Of a stretch of DNA of 64,000 bases, positions 43,613 through 52,123 are shown in pieces. The notes beneath the pieces were generated by a model. The model had not been told where the DNA came from. It ran no database searches and saw only the letters and a program-made list of their open reading frames with translations. The position numbers and the translations under genes were made by a program. Within the stretch, counting starts at the first letter, position 1; each line of letters begins with the position of its first letter. Source of the stretch: Methanolobus sediminis (lineage in GTDB: Archaea > Halobacteriota > Methanosarcinia > Methanosarcinales > Methanosarcinaceae); the NCBI RefSeq assembly GCF_031312595.1, contig NZ_CP133592.1, positions 1,736,001-1,800,000 of the forward strand, given 5' to 3'.

Positions 43613-44989
43613 TTAGCTTAACTGGGTGGCGATTGCTGAGTTAAGTTTCTGAATGAACTCTTCTTTTTTGCCAAATGGGACTGTAGCTCCGGCAGCAATA
43701 TCATGTCCGCCACCTGCTCCGCCAAGTTCCTGGCAAACGACACTCAGCGCTTCTGCAAGATTAAGTCCTCTGTTAACGAGTTCCTGGGTACCTCTTGCTG
43801 AAACCTTGTAGCCATCATCCTTATCTGCAAATGCTATTATCGGAAGTTTTCGGTTACCTGCAGAAGAATGACTCATTCCTGCCACAATTCCTACGATCGT
43901 CTCAGGGATTGTGCTTCCGGCATCAAAGTACTGGAGATGTGAGAGTTCAATTATTCCGTTATCCTTGACAAAATTAAGTCCGTCAACCAGGTTCTTACGG
44001 TGGTTATGTAGCAAGTCCTGTGCTTCTCCGTAAGCTTCGGCTCTGTCTCCCATGCAGACCTGCATTCCGATCTCAGCCTGCATGTATCTTCCCGTGGCAT
44101 TCAGGAGTGTTGAATACTCTGTTGCATCTCTCATCTCAGTGCCTTCCTGTTCTGAAAGCAGAATATATCCTTCTGATACAAGTCTTCCAATATTATAAGA
44201 AGACATTCCACTTTGCATTGCATGCTGCAGGAGGGACGATGTAACTTTTTTCTTCTCATCTTCTGAGAGGTCTATCCATCGCCTCCACTTCTCATCATTT
44301 GAGAACTGCAGCCCTACTCTTGCCAGGAAGTCAATACATGCATCTTCGTTGCCTGTTAGTCCCGGGATGAATGGGTCGGACGAGAATTGCAGCATCTTAT
44401 ATACCGGCCTTGTCTGTTTTCCAAAAAGGGAAATATCCTTCACAGATGAGATAACTCTGGGATTTGCATCCAGTATCATTCTGTTAAGGCTCACAAGTTT
44501 GCCATACTTTCTGTATTGCATATCTCCAACACATCCTACTATGGCAAGGTCTGCAAGGTCACGGTTATTTCCAAGTTGGGTTGCAAGTATGAATGTAGTA
44601 CCTGAGCCACTGATCTCATATGAGCCGTTGGCTCCGAAAAGATGAGGGTTGAGGTGGAATTTTGTATCTCCCTGAGGTCTGTGGTGGTCTGAAACGATTG
44701 CATGAACTCCGTAGTTCGTGATGTGTTCCAGTTGACCGCTTCCAAGGTCTGTGAATATGGTAAGTTCCGGATTAATATCTGCAATGTCTTTTACAATAGC
44801 CTCATCAAGCTGTTTGACAAACATCATTTCATATCCGATGCCTGCTCGTTCCAGGGCTTTTGCAATGATGGCTCCTGAGGTAATGCCGTCAGCATCAATA
44901 TGTGATACCAGTTGTACCTCGTCATATTTTTTTATCTCTTCAGCACATTCCCTGGCTCTTTCCGCCATCATCACCATGGTTTCAGACAT
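43613..44989 (-). CDS. DHH/DHHA1 phosphoesterase, archaeal RecJ-like single-strand nuclease
   Basis: 458 residues. Motifs VSHIDADG (28-35), FTDLGSG (79-85) and SDHHRP (100-105) form the two-metal active site. The C-terminal DHHA1 substrate-binding domain ends with GAGGGHDIAAGATVP (about 425-439). Archaeal members include GAN and Hef-associated RecJ proteins that process single-stranded DNA or RNA at forks. It is followed, as second gene, after a PD-(D/E)XK nuclease 9 bp upstream, so the two nucleases form an operon. Confidence 0.9.
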   Translation of the reverse strand: MSETMVMMAERARECAEEIKKYDEVQLVSHIDADGITSGAIIAKALERAGIGYEMMFVKQLDEAIVKDIADINPELTIFTDLGSGQLEHITNYGVHAIVSDHHRPQGDTKFHLNPHLFGANGSYEISGSGTTFILATQLGNNRDLADLAIVGCVGDMQYRKYGKLVSLNRMILDANPRVISSVKDISLFGKQTRPVYKMLQFSSDPFIPGLTGNEDACIDFLARVGLQFSNDEKWRRWIDLSEDEKKKVTSSLLQHAMQSGMSSYNIGRLVSEGYILLSEQEGTEMRDATEYSTLLNATGRYMQAEIGMQVCMGDRAEAYGEAQDLLHNHRKNLVDGLNFVKDNGIIELSHLQYFDAGSTIPETIVGIVAGMSHSSAGNRKLPIIAFADKDDGYKVSARGTQELVNRGLNLAEALSVVCQELGGAGGGHDIAAGATVPFGKKEEFIQKLNSAIATQLS

Positions 44990-44998
44990 TTTATCCTC

Positions 44999-45496
44999 TT
45001 ATTGTATCAACCTGAGTTTCTTCCATCCTTTCGGATCTATCAGGTATTTATTGCTCTCTCTCTCTATCCGTGGGTATCCCTGTATTTCTTCGACTGTAAC
45101 TTTTGCAGTTCCTTCTTCATGATATCTACGGCATAATTCTGTCCACGGGACCATATATGCTTCTCGTGTACGTCCCACACCCATTCTAAGTTCAACTGCA
45201 AGGAATCCTGTTCTCCCGGATTTTAACAGGAAATCTGATATTCTGTCTATCTGGTGCACACCGTTCTTATCTGTTGTGAAATGCTGTGTGAAATAGAGTG
45301 CTTTCGCTCCTTTGTCCACTGATATGCTTTTGCATTCGATTCCCATGTAATGGTCAGGATCAAGCGAATCTACAAGAACGTCCAGGAATTGTGAAGTGAA
45401 CCTGTGTTGTTTCAGGCGGTAGGCTATACCTTTCATTTTCTTCTCTTCAAAGAATGTGTTGAATGACTTGACAAGTTCCCTTTCAAATTCTGTCAT
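44999..45496 (-). CDS. PD-(D/E)XK nuclease, Holliday-junction-resolvase-like
   Basis: About 165 residues. The motif pattern E7 (TEFERELVKSF), D-V-L-V-D (about 38-43) and IECKS (about 52-56) is that of the Hjc/PD-(D/E)XK nucleases. The Cys/Lys of ECK provides the catalytic lysine. The length is greater than the ~130 residues of Hjc. Start moved to ATG 45496, the first residue of the conserved domain; the 25 upstream codons are low-complexity AT-rich sequence. First gene of the operon with the RecJ-like nuclease. Confidence 0.7.
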   Translation of the reverse strand: MTEFERELVKSFNTFFEEKKMKGIAYRLKQHRFTSQFLDVLVDSLDPDHYMGIECKSISVDKGAKALYFTQHFTTDKNGVHQIDRISDFLLKSGRTGFLAVELRMGVGRTREAYMVPWTELCRRYHEEGTAKVTVEEIQGYPRIERESNKYLIDPKGWKKLRLIQ

Positions 45497-45642
45497 TGGT
45501 TGATCACGTTTTTGAATTATATTATTTTTAATGTTATATTTAATATTGCACTGTAGGGTGAAAGTATTCACGTTGCATTATGCCATGTCAAATGAAATTT
45601 CCTTTGTTCGATAGATTCATGTATATCTTAACTCAATTAGCA

Positions 45643-45828
45643 ATGATGACTAAGAAAAACCTGGAAATCATATCTTCAATAGGCTCAGTAATACTATTGA
45701 TCATAATGTTTGCTCTTTCACACATGATGAGGAATTCCATCAATCAGGAATATGGATTTATCGTATCGCTTGTGGTGTTCATACTTGTCATGTCCGTTAT
45801 TGGCTTAAAGCTGAACGAAATGAATTGA
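45643..45828 (+). CDS. 61-residue two-helix membrane protein
   Basis: ATG 45643 (or 45646) opens a frame with two hydrophobic helices (about 9-26 and 36-55) linked by RNSINQEYG. It lies 10 bp upstream of the yjbQ gene in the same direction and is divergent from the nuclease operon. The reading frame is open from 45580 but the upstream part has no sensible start. Function unknown. Confidence 0.6.
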   Translation: MMTKKNLEIISSIGSVILLIIMFALSHMMRNSINQEYGFIVSLVVFILVMSVIGLKLNEMN

Positions 45829-45838
45829 GGCTTGGTAG

Positions 45839-46258
45839 GTGGCAGTTTACAGCGGAAGCTTTGGTATTGACACAAAAGGGAATGCAGATATAATCGATAT
45901 TACGCCCGAGGTATCAGAGCTTGTAGTTTCATCGGGTCTCAGCGATGGCATTGTCCTTGTTTACGTTCCTGGCTCTACTTCTGCTATAACTACAATAGAA
46001 TATGAACCCGGACTTATCCATGACCTGAAGGCAGCTCTTGAAAGGCTGGCTCCCGAGGGATTGGTTTATCAGCATAATGAGAAGTGGCATGATGGAAACG
46101 GTCATTCTCACATCCGTGCTTCTTTTATTGGTCAGGGTGAGTCATTCCCTTTGATGGACGGGAAGCTGCTTCTTGGAACCTGGCAACAGGTGATTCTTGT
46201 GGATATGGATAACAGACCCCGTTCCAGAAAAGTATTTGTTCAGATTGTTGGTGAATAA
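45839..46258 (+). CDS. YjbQ family protein (UPF0047; secondary thiamine-phosphate synthase)
   Basis: 139 residues covering the whole UPF0047 fold: GIVLVYVPGSTSAITTIEYE (about 39-58), NGHSHIRASFIGQGESFP (about 85-102) and LGTWQQVILVDMDNRPRSRKV. The conserved His pair and Glu are present. Relatives have weak thiamine-phosphate synthase activity; the native role is unsettled. It starts with GTG 45839. Confidence 0.9.
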   Translation: MAVYSGSFGIDTKGNADIIDITPEVSELVVSSGLSDGIVLVYVPGSTSAITTIEYEPGLIHDLKAALERLAPEGLVYQHNEKWHDGNGHSHIRASFIGQGESFPLMDGKLLLGTWQQVILVDMDNRPRSRKVFVQIVGE

Positions 46259-46304
46259 AGTTACAGCTAACAGTTCATTACTGCGATGTTATGTGTATTA
46301 AGAA

Positions 46305-46340
46305 GAATAAAGAAAAGAGTTTTTCCGGCTATTGCCGGAA
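46305..46340 (-). terminator. Intrinsic terminator of the DUF1699 gene
   Basis: TTCCGGC-TATT-GCCGGAA (46323-46340) forms a 7-bp stem; on the minus strand it is followed by AAACTCTTTTCTTTATTCTT. It lies 13 bp after the DUF1699 stop. Confidence 0.65.
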
Positions 46341-46352
46341 GTAAGTGAGTAT

Positions 46353-46751
46353 TTATCCCTGTTTTACGAGGAACTTGACAAAGTCCGGGCTGAGTCTTGT
46401 TTCCCTGATCATCTTGTCTTCTACTTCTTCGTCTGACATTCCGTCCTGCTTGTACTGTGCAATACGGTCATATACGCTCTGTGAAACTTCAGAGTACTCA
46501 TTGATATCTTTTCTGTGTCCCCATACGTCTCCTTCAAGGAGCTCGATTCCCTGCATCTCAAGGTACATCTTTGCGGAGTTTGAAATGGTCCTCTTGTATG
46601 AGCTTGGGATATGGAGTGCTTTTACGTTTGGACATTTCATAATAAGTGAAAAGATATCCGTGTTTGATGGTCTGAATGCGAGGTGAATTATCTCTTCGTT
46701 TGGACCAAGTGAATTGATCTCTTCCTTTGAACTTACAACTCTGATTTTCAT
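46353..46751 (-). CDS. DUF1699 family protein
   Basis: 132 residues; KIRVVSSKEEINSLGPNEEI at the N-terminus and HIPSSYKRTISNSAKMYLEM (about 47-66) match the DUF1699 family known only from Methanosarcinales. It is soluble, with an alpha/beta N-terminal half and a helical C-terminal half. SD GGAAGGT precedes the ATG. The TGTATATACA palindrome 77 bp upstream is shared with two other nearby promoters. Function unknown. Confidence 0.8.
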   Translation of the reverse strand: MKIRVVSSKEEINSLGPNEEIIHLAFRPSNTDIFSLIMKCPNVKALHIPSSYKRTISNSAKMYLEMQGIELLEGDVWGHRKDINEYSEVSQSVYDRIAQYKQDGMSDEEVEDKMIRETRLSPDFVKFLVKQG

Positions 46752-46827
46752 GTTTTACCTTCCTTTTTTTTGCGTTTTTAGCAAATTTTATTGCTGATAT
46801 CTGAGAATTTTACTCTCTAAAAATTAG

Positions 46828-46837
46828 TGTATATACA
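46828..46837. promoter_or_regulatory. Palindrome TGTATATACA upstream of DUF1699
   Basis: A perfect 10-bp palindrome flanked by AAAC on one side. Its distance from the DUF1699 start (77 bp) would allow it to serve as TATA box, operator, or both. Confidence 0.45.
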
Positions 46838-47162
46838 AACTTTTATTTAAAGGTTGCTGATATAATGTTATATTACTAATCTAAAGTAGTTTAATAGTAT
46901 AATGTTTGTATTTATTTCTACTGTGGGGGGCAGTTCAAAAACACTATGCTTAGATTCTTATCTCTTTTTTGATTATTGTTTATTATTGTTTTTTTAATAT
47001 TTAATCTGCATTTTTTTATGGCACATCAAAAAATAGCTTTTTTATATTTTGCACTTAATATGGCTATTATTCAGTTGCCCGTTATAAAAATTTGTTTTGT
47101 CCATGGACAATCAGTAATATGTGTATATGTATTATACAGATACATATGTGGTTCTTTTTCGA

Positions 47163-47172
47163 TGTATATACA
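47163..47172. promoter_or_regulatory. Palindrome TGTATATACA upstream of the membrane protein
   Basis: Second copy of the palindrome, followed by ACTC, 120 bp upstream of the GTG start of the membrane protein gene and 90 bp upstream of its apparent TATA box. Confidence 0.45.
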
Positions 47173-47261
47173 ACTCGCATTCCTATTTATTTTTCCATAC
47201 ATCAAAAAGAAACACGAATCGACTTCTTTTTAATTGCTCAGTTTTATTCGGATGTAAACGT

Positions 47262-47269
47262 TTATATAA
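47262..47269 (+). promoter_or_regulatory. TATA box for a probably leaderless transcript
   Basis: TTTATATA lies 23-30 bp before GTG 47292, so transcription should start at or next to the start codon, consistent with the lack of an SD. Confidence 0.5.
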
Positions 47270-47291
47270 ATACGCATCCCTTTTAAGAGAC

Positions 47292-48104
47292 GTGTATCCG
47301 AAACTGTTGCCAAAATTAAGGGTGAAAAATGATGTAAAAGCAGTTTACATCGCATTTGGCATAGTTTTAACTTATTTTTCGGTATATATGCCTGACTTTA
47401 TGAACGTGGCTGGTATTGATAATGTCCAGATAAGTTCCACAGTGTCTTTTAGTGCACTGAATGGTATGCTATTCGGTCCATTTTGGGGATCTATAATAAC
47501 TTTATCTGGTGTCTCTTTATACAAACTAAGTGCAGGGACTTTTTTTACAATGAGTGCCTTTTCATTACTCTCTCTTATTTTCAATGCTATGACTTCAATA
47601 GTTTCAGGTCTGGTTGTTAACAGGGAGTATAAAGCTACAAAGACAATTTTCTTTTCTCTTATTTGTATCTGGTACTTATTAGATGTGGGCAGGACTGCAT
47701 ATTTATATCCATGGTATCACTTGCTGGTTCTGGGTGCATTCATTTATTTCCACAGTTTGATCATTAAAAAAAGTCTCACATCAAAATTATATATATTCAT
47801 CTCATTGTTTTTTGCATCGTTATTAGGGGTTCTGACCGATCATATGGCTGGAAGTATAGCATACTATCTATTGTATAATCTTCCTGCCAGTGCATATGAA
47901 TCCGTAATATTGGTGTATCCGGTGGAACGAACTATTCTTGCATTTTTCCCGGCCTTTCTGATGTATGTACTGGTAGTTGTTTTCAAAGACATAATTCTTT
48001 CATCAGAGAGTATTGAACAAGACATTAGTAGTCGTAAGTCTCGCGATCTGGATGAATATATCAAAAATGATGTCCTTGATATTCTGAAAAAAGAAGAGAC
48101 ATAA
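47292..48104 (+). CDS. Polytopic membrane protein, unknown (faintly ECF S-component-like)
   Basis: About 270 residues with roughly seven to eight hydrophobic segments and a charged cytosolic tail (EQDISSRKSRDLDEYIKNDV). The early SFSALNGMLFGPFWGSIITLSG faintly recalls vitamin-transport S components, but I do not claim that family. GTG 47292 is chosen because it lies 23-30 bp after a TATA box and begins the first conserved-looking stretch; the 57 codons upstream are low-complexity intergenic sequence. Convergent with the MinD-like gene. Confidence 0.6.
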   Translation: MYPKLLPKLRVKNDVKAVYIAFGIVLTYFSVYMPDFMNVAGIDNVQISSTVSFSALNGMLFGPFWGSIITLSGVSLYKLSAGTFFTMSAFSLLSLIFNAMTSIVSGLVVNREYKATKTIFFSLICIWYLLDVGRTAYLYPWYHLLVLGAFIYFHSLIIKKSLTSKLYIFISLFFASLLGVLTDHMAGSIAYYLLYNLPASAYESVILVYPVERTILAFFPAFLMYVLVVVFKDIILSSESIEQDISSRKSRDLDEYIKNDVLDILKKEET

Positions 48105-48120
48105 AGATATTAAGTAATGA

Positions 48121-48867
48121 TTACTTCATTGCTTCGATCTTTTCTTTGATGGATACTATGCTCTTGGAGAAAAGATGTTCAGGGTCTGTATGGACAAGGA
48201 TTTCATCCTTACCTCTGGTTGCTATCTCGCACATACATGGAATTGTTGAAAGAACAGGAACACCATATCTTTTTTTGTCAATTATGTCAAGACAGTTATT
48301 ATGGGACATATTTTCAATAATACCACATTTCTTATCAAGAAGGGAATAAACACCGTTGATCAACTGCTCTGTACAACTGTTACATGCATTTGTATCGTTG
48401 TGTACTATGATTACCATGTCGGATGCTGCTACTGCATTAATTGACTCGTATTCCACTCCCGGGCTGGTGTCGAATATAATTACATCCAGGTCCTTTTCAG
48501 AGAGCTCTCTCTTTCCGTTCATGAGGGCTTTCAGGGCACTGGCTTGCCAGTCGCGATCTTTGCTTACAAGATCCCGTATTTCTCGAATATCCGGGTTTGA
48601 AAAACTCATGTATAGGTGAGCTTTTGTGTTCATTTCTTTCTTGAAATCGGTAAGTGTATCCTTTATGCTGCATTTACCTGAAAGAAAGTCATTTATCCAG
48701 AAATGGCTTTTAGGCTCAAACATAGAGTGGAGTGACGGTCCTCTTAGATCAAGATCTATAAGACACGTGTTTTTCCCGGCAGATGCAAAAGCGACTGCCA
48801 GGTTCATCGCAATGCTGGTTTTCCCTGTACCGCCTTTAGAAGAATGGATTGCTAATGTGAGTGTCAT
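48121..48867 (-). CDS. MinD/ParA-family P-loop ATPase
   Basis: About 248 residues. Deviant Walker A SKGGTGKTS (about 10-18), switch I DLDLRGPSLH (about 38-47), Walker B VIIFDTSPG (about 126-134). Two unusual Cys patches, NACNSCTEQ (about 155-163) and IPCMCEIATRG (about 208-218), suggest metal or Fe-S cluster binding as in the Mrp/NBP35 or MinD-ferredoxin groups. ATG 48867 is preferred over TTG 48873. It may act with the winged-helix gene 76 bp upstream. Confidence 0.85.
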   Translation of the reverse strand: MTLTLAIHSSKGGTGKTSIAMNLAVAFASAGKNTCLIDLDLRGPSLHSMFEPKSHFWINDFLSGKCSIKDTLTDFKKEMNTKAHLYMSFSNPDIREIRDLVSKDRDWQASALKALMNGKRELSEKDLDVIIFDTSPGVEYESINAVAASDMVIIVHNDTNACNSCTEQLINGVYSLLDKKCGIIENMSHNNCLDIIDKKRYGVPVLSTIPCMCEIATRGKDEILVHTDPEHLFSKSIVSIKEKIEAMK

Positions 48868-48943
48868 GTTCAATCATTGATTAGTTCAATTAGGGTATGT
48901 CTATGTTTCAAATAGTAGAAAGAAGCATCTATGTCATCATATA

Positions 48944-49303
48944 TTATTTTTTCTTTAAGCTGTCGTTAATACGGAAATAGACTTTCCGTCCTTCTCTGTA
49001 TTTCCGGACATGGTTCATCCTGACGAGTTGGTTAAGATAATTACTTTCAACTGCTCTCTCTTTATTTGTGATCTTTGAAATCTCATCTGCCGTTGCAGGC
49101 CCAATCTCAAATAGTGTTGTTGCAGTTGTCCTCAAATGGTCAGGAAGGGATAATAATGTGATAACATCAAGTGAATCAGCCATAATCCTTTCTTTTTCAC
49201 TGATCTGTTCGTCCCTGTTCTCAACCTGCACTATAAGCTTGTCAAGTTTGGAATTTATCTCTTTTAAATTGGTGACAATTTGTTCAAGGAGTTCAGAGTC
49301 CAA
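48944..49303 (-). CDS. Winged-helix transcriptional regulator with N-terminal coiled coil
   Basis: 119 residues. Residues 1-40 form a coiled coil (LEQIVTNLKEINSKLDKLIV). A winged helix follows with a recognition region TADEISKITNKERAVESNYLN and a wing VRKYREGRKVYFRIND. The start is TTG 49303, with AGGAG 9 nt before it. A TGTATATACA palindrome lies 55 bp upstream and could be its own operator. Likely regulates the local genes. Confidence 0.78.
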   Translation of the reverse strand: MDSELLEQIVTNLKEINSKLDKLIVQVENRDEQISEKERIMADSLDVITLLSLPDHLRTTATTLFEIGPATADEISKITNKERAVESNYLNQLVRMNHVRKYREGRKVYFRINDSLKKK

Positions 49304-49357
49304 TATTTTGTCTCCTGTATTTCATCATCAGAAATCTCAGCATATTCTATATCTGTT

Positions 49358-49367
49358 TGTATATACA
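49358..49367. promoter_or_regulatory. Palindrome TGTATATACA upstream of the winged-helix gene
   Basis: Third copy, extended here to TTGTATATACAA (49357-49368). It is at TATA-box distance from a start site that would leave a ~30-nt leader with the SD. Confidence 0.45.
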
Positions 49368-49411
49368 ACTAACCGTCATACTCACTAATAAAACTTTCTG
49401 GTCAAGTTATA

Positions 49412-51058
49412 TTACAAGTTTTTTACCATGTATGCTTTTTCCAGTTCGTACCCCATCTTCCTATAGTAGCCACGAACTCCGATACCACTTATTATGGCAA
49501 GTTTAGTGCAGCCTGCATCACTTGCAAGTTCTTCTGCACGCATAATCAATTCTCTTCCATAACCCTTGTGTTGCCAGTCATTCCTGCCGGCTTCCTTTCC
49601 TACAGCTACGGTTGAACCATATATATGTAGCTCTCTGACAAGAGCTGCACCAGAAAGTTCTTCACGGTGGGGTCTTGCCGGGAACCTCAACCTTAAAAAT
49701 CCTATCAGTATATCCTTTTTAACGTCTTCAAAGGCAACGAAGTGTTCCTGCCCTTCACAACACTCGTATGACTCAACAGTTAGCTCTATGTTGTCTGTGT
49801 CAGGTTCATTTCCTTTTAGTAAATTGTGTCCAACTTCCCGGCATCTGATACAACGGCATTTACCACCATGTTCTTCCAGATGTTCATGTGCAAGCTGTCG
49901 TATGTTGCTTTTCCTGACACCTGCAAGTATTTGGGGGGAAGGAATATCTCTCTGTATGCGCTGTAACCTGACCCATTTTGGGATGAAGGATTTAATTTCA
50001 GAAAGCAGCAGTGTTGCTTCGTCGTCTCCGATAGCCTGATATTTTCCTTCCTTCCACATCTGGTGAAGCTCAGTACCTTCGGTGACCAGTGTAGGATATA
50101 TCTTCAGGTAATCGGGTCTGAATCCAGTTTCCTCAAAAAGGCGTTTAAAATTTCTGATATCCATTTCCATATCGGTTCCGGGAAGTCCCGGCATCATATG
50201 GAAACCTACTTTTAGGGCACTGTCTCTCAGTATTCTGTTAGCTTCAATGCTTTCAGCAACAGTGTGTCCACGTTTCATCCTTTCAAGTATGAAATCATAG
50301 GTACTCTGGACACCTATCTCTACCTTGGTGGCACCAAGTTCAAGCATCTTGTCAATATGGTGTGTTTTAGCCCAGTCTGGTCGTGTTTCAAAGGTAATTC
50401 CGGTATTTCTCACCTCTGCAGTCTCATTGGCTTTCTGCACGTCTTCAATAGTGTAATATGGAATTGTCCTGCCAATCGGGGTTGCATCCAGTCTCCATGA
50501 ATCTCCATAAAAGTCGTTCATAGCTTCAAGGCAGCGTTTTGTATACCATTCCTGATAGTCTATTGACCTGGCGGAAAAAGTACCTCCCATGACTATCAGT
50601 TCGGCTTTTTTAACCTCATGCCCTATCTGCTTTAACTGGGTCAGTCTGTTTGTTACGATCTTATAAGGGTCGTATTCGAACTGTATAGCTCTCATGGTGG
50701 AGGGTTCTCTCCCCATGTAGCTCTGGGGTGAATGGAATTCAGAATTAGGTCCTCCGGGACATGGGACGCATATTCCGTGAGGGCATGGTGCAGGTGAAGT
50801 CATTGCAGCGATAACCGCTACACCTGAAATTGTGCGAACAGGTTTGCGCTGCAGAACGGCCCTGACAATTTCCTGCTCTTCATCGTTTCCTGATATAATG
50901 ATGTCAGCATTCTTGGGCAGGGTAGAAAGACGAAAATCCTTTGCTATTTTTTTCTTGGTATTATTGAGCTCTTTCTCATCTTTGATGCTGCCATCCAGCA
51001 CCATGTCAAGTATCATACGACATGCTGCTTTAAAGTTAGTATTATCGTTGTCAGTCAT
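49412..51058 (-). CDS. elp3: tRNA uridine-34 carboxymethylation enzyme Elp3
   Basis: About 548 residues: radical-SAM domain with CPHGICVPC (Cys92, Cys97, Cys100; the Cx4Cx2C spacing of Elp3), then a zinc-binding Cys region (CRCIRC, about 391-396), then a C-terminal GNAT acetyltransferase domain (GRELIMRAEELASDAGCTKL). Archaeal Elp3 alone forms 5-carboxymethyluridine at the tRNA wobble position from acetyl-CoA and SAM. ATG 51058 is chosen over TTG 51064. It lies 13 bp downstream of the RFC subunit gene. Confidence 0.95.
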   Translation of the reverse strand: MTDNDNTNFKAACRMILDMVLDGSIKDEKELNNTKKKIAKDFRLSTLPKNADIIISGNDEEQEIVRAVLQRKPVRTISGVAVIAAMTSPAPCPHGICVPCPGGPNSEFHSPQSYMGREPSTMRAIQFEYDPYKIVTNRLTQLKQIGHEVKKAELIVMGGTFSARSIDYQEWYTKRCLEAMNDFYGDSWRLDATPIGRTIPYYTIEDVQKANETAEVRNTGITFETRPDWAKTHHIDKMLELGATKVEIGVQSTYDFILERMKRGHTVAESIEANRILRDSALKVGFHMMPGLPGTDMEMDIRNFKRLFEETGFRPDYLKIYPTLVTEGTELHQMWKEGKYQAIGDDEATLLLSEIKSFIPKWVRLQRIQRDIPSPQILAGVRKSNIRQLAHEHLEEHGGKCRCIRCREVGHNLLKGNEPDTDNIELTVESYECCEGQEHFVAFEDVKKDILIGFLRLRFPARPHREELSGAALVRELHIYGSTVAVGKEAGRNDWQHKGYGRELIMRAEELASDAGCTKLAIISGIGVRGYYRKMGYELEKAYMVKNL

Positions 51059-51077
51059 GAACAATCAGGCTATATCT

Positions 51078-52112
51078 TTAGCACTTCTGGCAGAATCCTG
51101 CAACCAGTGCCTCCAGCTGTATTCTCTCGTTCGCACTCTCTGTAAGATAGAGGTCAGTATTCGCTATCTTTGTGACCCAATCGGCAATAATATCGTCCGG
51201 TTCGTTGGAATTTACAGTAGCCTGGTGTAGTTGCAACAGGATTTCCTGGCCGGATAATCCCTCGCCGAGAATAAGTTCGTCAATATACTTCCTGGCTTCA
51301 AGGATGTCTTTTGCAATCATGGATTCAAAGAGCTTGTTTATATTTTCTGATTGCTCGCCCAGAGTTGCCTCAAATATCTGCTGGGTGCCTATCTCACTGC
51401 AATCGGGTAGTATGGATGCTGTCTGCAATGTATTCAGTGCTCTGGCAACATTGCCCTTTGCATGATATACAAGTGCTGCTATTCCATCCGTACTGATAGT
51501 TAGTCCTTCGTTCTCCACAACTTCTGAGATGAACTTTGTCATCTTATCATCCGATATGTGCGTGAAGAACAATTGCAATCCTCTGGATCTCAAAGGAGTA
51601 ATGAGTTTAGAAGGCTGCGTGGTAGAGAGGATGAAACGGCAGGTAGTCGTGTATTTCTCCATTATTCTCCTCAGTGCATGCTGGGAATCAGAGTTAAGTG
51701 ATTCTGCATTGTCAATGAATATTATCTTGTAGTCAGCATCAACAGGTGCCATGCTGGCATATTCATTGATAACCTCTTTGAAAATGTGGATCACACTACT
51801 TGTGATCTTTTTAGGATCATCGGTGCCTATGATGCGCAGGAATCTCTTATCACGCACAAGGTAGCTTTTACCCTGTTCAAAGAAATCCGATGCATTAAAA
51901 TAAGCAAGGTTCCGCTCGAAATCTTCTCCATAGAGTTCAAAGGCAAGTGCAAAGGCTGTGCTTGACTTGCCTGAGTTTTCCGGGCCATGGAATACAAGAT
52001 GAGGAAGGTTGTTAGACATGGCCAGCTTCCTGATCATGTCCAGGGATTGCTCGTTACCGATAATCTCATCAAAGGTCTTTGGCCGGTATTTTACAGTCCA
52101 CAAATCCTTCAT
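51078..52112 (-). CDS. Replication factor C small-subunit paralogue with degenerate ATPase motifs
   Basis: 344 residues with the RFC/AAA+ layout: RYRPKTFDEIIGN-like N-terminus, Walker A GPENSGKS (43-50), Walker B IFIDNAES (131-138), sensor 1 LSTTQ. The catalytic Glu of the DExx box is replaced by Asn (IDNAE), and the SRC arginine-finger motif reads SRG (176-178). It is therefore probably a non-hydrolysing subunit of the three-component clamp loader known from Methanosarcina (RFC1, RFC2, RFCL). It is downstream of secD by 11 bp. Confidence 0.85.
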   Translation of the reverse strand: MKDLWTVKYRPKTFDEIIGNEQSLDMIRKLAMSNNLPHLVFHGPENSGKSSTAFALAFELYGEDFERNLAYFNASDFFEQGKSYLVRDKRFLRIIGTDDPKKITSSVIHIFKEVINEYASMAPVDADYKIIFIDNAESLNSDSQHALRRIMEKYTTTCRFILSTTQPSKLITPLRSRGLQLFFTHISDDKMTKFISEVVENEGLTISTDGIAALVYHAKGNVARALNTLQTASILPDCSEIGTQQIFEATLGEQSENINKLFESMIAKDILEARKYIDELILGEGLSGQEILLQLHQATVNSNEPDDIIADWVTKIANTDLYLTESANERIQLEALVAGFCQKC

Positions 52113-52123
52113 TATTCATCTCC

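Larger units (their letters stand above)
46752..47291. other. 540-bp AT-rich intergenic region
   Basis: Very AT-rich divergent promoter region. It contains two TGTATATACA palindromes (46828, 47163), a weak nested repeat (AATCTAA 46878-46884/TTAGATT 46950-46956, with AGTAG/CTACT inside it) around a GTGGGGGG tract, and the TATA box of the membrane protein gene (47262-47269). Open frames here are low-complexity and are not called as genes. Confidence 0.5.

Noticed and set aside
47121-47291. 57-codon N-terminal extension of the membrane protein
   Set aside because: Low-complexity AT-rich sequence with Cys/Tyr/Phe runs, located upstream of the TATA box that fits the GTG 47292 start.
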